From NCBI GenBank assembly GCA_902362875.1, contig CABIYF010000004.1, positions 1 to 64,000 of the forward strand: DNA of 64,000 nucleotides, in the 5' to 3' direction. Below, piece after piece: positions 62,201 to 64,000 of the stretch. This DNA is from Eubacteriaceae bacterium (GTDB lineage Bacteria > Bacillota > Clostridia > Lachnospirales > Lachnospiraceae). Both the position numbers and the translations under genes were made by a program. The notes under the pieces were generated by a model. The model ran no database searches. It saw nothing but the letters and a program-made list of their open reading frames with translations, and was not told where the DNA came from. Every line of letters begins with the position of its first letter. Within the stretch, counting starts at the first letter, position 1.

Positions 62201-64000
62201 CTAAGCATTTTCAAACTGGCTATTATAAAGATCTGCATAGAATCCACCCTTAGCCAGCAATTCCTCATGATTTCCCTGTTCCACAATATCTCCATGATTC
62301 ATAACCAGAATCACATCGGCATCCTTGATCGTTGATAATCGATGGGCAATTACAAAACTTGTTCTTCCCTGCATCAGATTATCCATTGCCATCTGGATTC
62401 GTTCTTCAGTTCTTGTATCAACGGAACTTGTTGCTTCGTCAAGGATCAGGATTTTTGGATCTGCAAGGATTGCTCTTGCGATCGTTAATAACTGTTTCTG
62501 TCCTTGGGAAATGTTATTGCTTTCTTCATTGATCTCCATATCATAGCCGCCTGGCTGTGTTTCGATGAAGTGGTGGGCGAATGCGGCTCTTGCTGCTCCT
62601 TGGATTTCTTCCTCAGTTGCGTCTAATTTACCATAACGGATGTTATCTCTGACGCTTGCATTGTAAAGCCATGTATCCTGTAATACCATACCGAACATTT
62701 CTCTTAAATCACTTCTCTTGAATTCTCTGATATCATGACCGTCAATCTTAATGCTTCCGCCATTGACATCATAAAAACGCATCAGAAGCTTGATCAGTGT
62801 TGTCTTTCCGGCTCCGGTTGGACCTACAATAGCTACTTTCTGTCCTTCTTTAACATTGACGGAGAAGTCATTGATGATCGTCTGGTCTTCATTGTATCCG
62901 AAGTTTACATGTTCAAATGTAACATTTCCTGAAAGTGTATCGACTGGTACGACATCTTTTTCTACTTCGATTTCTTCCTCTTCTTCTAAGAATTCAAAGA
63001 CACGTTCTGCGGAAGCTGCGGTTGTCTGCATCATGTTACCAACCTGTGCTAACTGTGTGATCGGCTGGCTGAAGTTTCTTACATACTGTAAGAAGGACTG
63101 AATCTGTCCAACTTCGATCGTCTTCTTGATTGCCAAATATCCACCTAAAATAGATACTGCAACATATCCTAAGTTTCCGACAAACTGCATCAGTGGCATC
63201 ATAGCTCCTGAGAAGAACTGTGATTTCCATGCAGAATCGTAAAGTTTTCCATTGACATCTTTAAATTCTTCAATAACGCTTTCTTCTTTGTTGAACGCCT
63301 TGACGATGTTATGTCCACTGTAGATTTCTTCTACCTGACCATTTAATTCTCCAAGGTGTTTCTGCTGTGCCTTGAAGTATGGCTGGGATTTGGACATGAT
63401 CAGTCCAATAAGTCCCATGGATAATGGCAGTGTCAGTAAAACGGCGATCGTCATTGGAATACTGATTCTGATCATCATGATAAATACACCAACGATCTGT
63501 GTCGCAGATGTGATGATCTGTGTCATACTCTGGTTTAAACTCTGTCCGAGTGTATCAACATCGTTTGTCACTCGTGATAAAACCTCACCATAAGTTCTGC
63601 TCTCAAAATATTTCATCGGCATGCGGTGAATCTTTTCTGAGATATCTTTTCTCATCTGGTAGCTGACGTTATTTGACACATGTGTCATGATCAGTCCCTG
63701 AATAAATGAGAAAACTGCACTGGCTACATATAAACTTAACAGTAATAATAAAATATGTGTTACTTTATCAAAATCAATTCCGCTTCCACCGGATACTTTA
63801 TGGATCAGCCCGTTAAAGATCTCCGTTGTCGCATCTCCTAAAATCGTTGGTCCGACAATGTTAAATACGGTACTTGCAATGGCGAAAATGATAACCATAA
63901 CGATTGGAAGATAAAAACGTCTCATATATTTGATCAGTTTTACCATTGTTCCTTTCAAGTCTTTTGCCTTCTCGCCTGGTGCCATTCCTCTGCGGCCTCC
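62201..64000 (-). CDS. ABC exporter, fused membrane and ATPase domains (5' end outside window)
   Basis: About 600 residues are visible, with an exporter membrane domain of six helices (20-320) and an ATPase domain (360-594): Walker A GPTGAGKTT, signature ISQGQKQ, Walker B ILILDEA and switch His IAHRLST. The frame stays open to the window edge (GGRRG before MAPGEKAKD). Relatives begin with a Gly/Arg-rich stretch followed by this same MAPGEKA, so the true start is probably outside. It is likely the second half of a heterodimeric multidrug or lipid exporter, its partner lying upstream. Confidence 0.93.
   Translation of the reverse strand, partial: GGRRGMAPGEKAKDLKGTMVKLIKYMRRFYLPIVMVIIFAIASTVFNIVGPTILGDATTEIFNGLIHKVSGGSGIDFDKVTHILLLLLSLYVASAVFSFIQGLIMTHVSNNVSYQMRKDISEKIHRMPMKYFESRTYGEVLSRVTNDVDTLGQSLNQSMTQIITSATQIVGVFIMMIRISIPMTIAVLLTLPLSMGLIGLIMSKSQPYFKAQQKHLGELNGQVEEIYSGHNIVKAFNKEESVIEEFKDVNGKLYDSAWKSQFFSGAMMPLMQFVGNLGYVAVSILGGYLAIKKTIEVGQIQSFLQYVRNFSQPITQLAQVGNMMQTTAASAERVFEFLEEEEEIEVEKDVVPVDTLSGNVTFEHVNFGYNEDQTIINDFSVNVKEGQKVAIVGPTGAGKTTLIKLLMRFYDVNGGSIKIDGHDIREFKRSDLREMFGMVLQDTWLYNASVRDNIRYGKLDATEEEIQGAARAAFAHHFIETQPGGYDMEINEESNNISQGQKQLLTIARAILADPKILILDEATSSVDTRTEERIQMAMDNLMQGRTSFVIAHRLSTIKDADVILVMNHGDIVEQGNHEELLAKGGFYADLYNSQFENA

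Overview
The window looks like chromosome from a low-GC, Gram-positive gut anaerobe of the Lachnospiraceae. Protein content suggests an Anaerostipes-like organism, but that is recall, not a search result. The support is AT-rich Clostridia-type codon use, strong GGAGG ribosome binding sites, an FMN riboswitch ahead of a rib operon, a T-box ahead of aspS, an AdcR/Zur-type zinc transporter set and the Gram-positive polysaccharide gene repertoire. No tRNA, rRNA, CRISPR array or prophage was seen.

1-1250 is a scar of nested insertion sequences: an IS3-family element (orfB runs off the left edge, orfA internally deleted) has landed in an IS200-type tnpA. 1266-18027 is one long minus-strand capsule or exopolysaccharide cluster. 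In transcription order it encodes a polyprenyl-phosphate sugar-1-phosphate transferase, two GT4 enzymes, a polysaccharide pyruvyl transferase with a ferredoxin/FrhB-type partner, a DXD glycosyltransferase, a GT2, a serine-acetyltransferase-like enzyme, a second acyltransferase, another GT2, Wzy, Wzx, a CDP-glycerol glycerophosphotransferase, TagD, another serine-acetyltransferase-like enzyme and a nucleotidyltransferase. The predicted glycan is a Wzx/Wzy heteropolymer decorated with glycerol phosphate, pyruvate ketals and acetyl groups. The middle of the cluster (about 2.2-15.4 kb) is visibly AT-richer than its surroundings, which suggests a cassette acquired by transfer.

The most striking observation is that both serine-acetyltransferase-like genes carry a long poly-G run early in the coding strand (11 G at 2711-2721 and 9 G at 9583-9591). 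Each run sits exactly where the frame breaks, and changing the G count by one restores a full-length hexapeptide acetyltransferase. They look like two independent slipped-strand contingency switches for glycan acetylation, both OFF in this sequence.

18.2-34.4 kb is ordinary chromosome: an HTH-aminotransferase fusion with four promoter repeats, an AEC transporter, a MATE exporter, an alanine/glycine symporter, a zinc ABC operon, a PAP2 phosphatase, a sirtuin/NusG-II/Gx-transporter operon, an FGGY kinase and the riboflavin operon ribD-ribE-ribA-ribH under an FMN riboswitch (ribB is not in the operon). 34.4-50 kb holds a secreted repeat-poor protein, a double-Nudix protein, a HAD phosphatase, citrate synthase divergent from a MarR regulator, a PHP phosphoesterase, an FAD oxidoreductase, an RNA methyltransferase, hydrolases and aspS. 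50-64 kb has decayed genes (GntR, a GH1 glucosidase, a permease and an aldo/keto reductase), purC, a glycogen debranching enzyme, a second alanine symporter, a diguanylate cyclase with a Fic protein, a SirTM-macrodomain pair and an ABC exporter cut by the right edge.

A second unexplained layer is a set of long quasi-palindromes (about 100-260 bp) between genes at 19.8, 35.1, 35.5, 52.3 and 61.9 kb. They fall into at least two families with conserved central cores and diverged but compensating arms. They read like structured RNA or a non-autonomous hairpin element.
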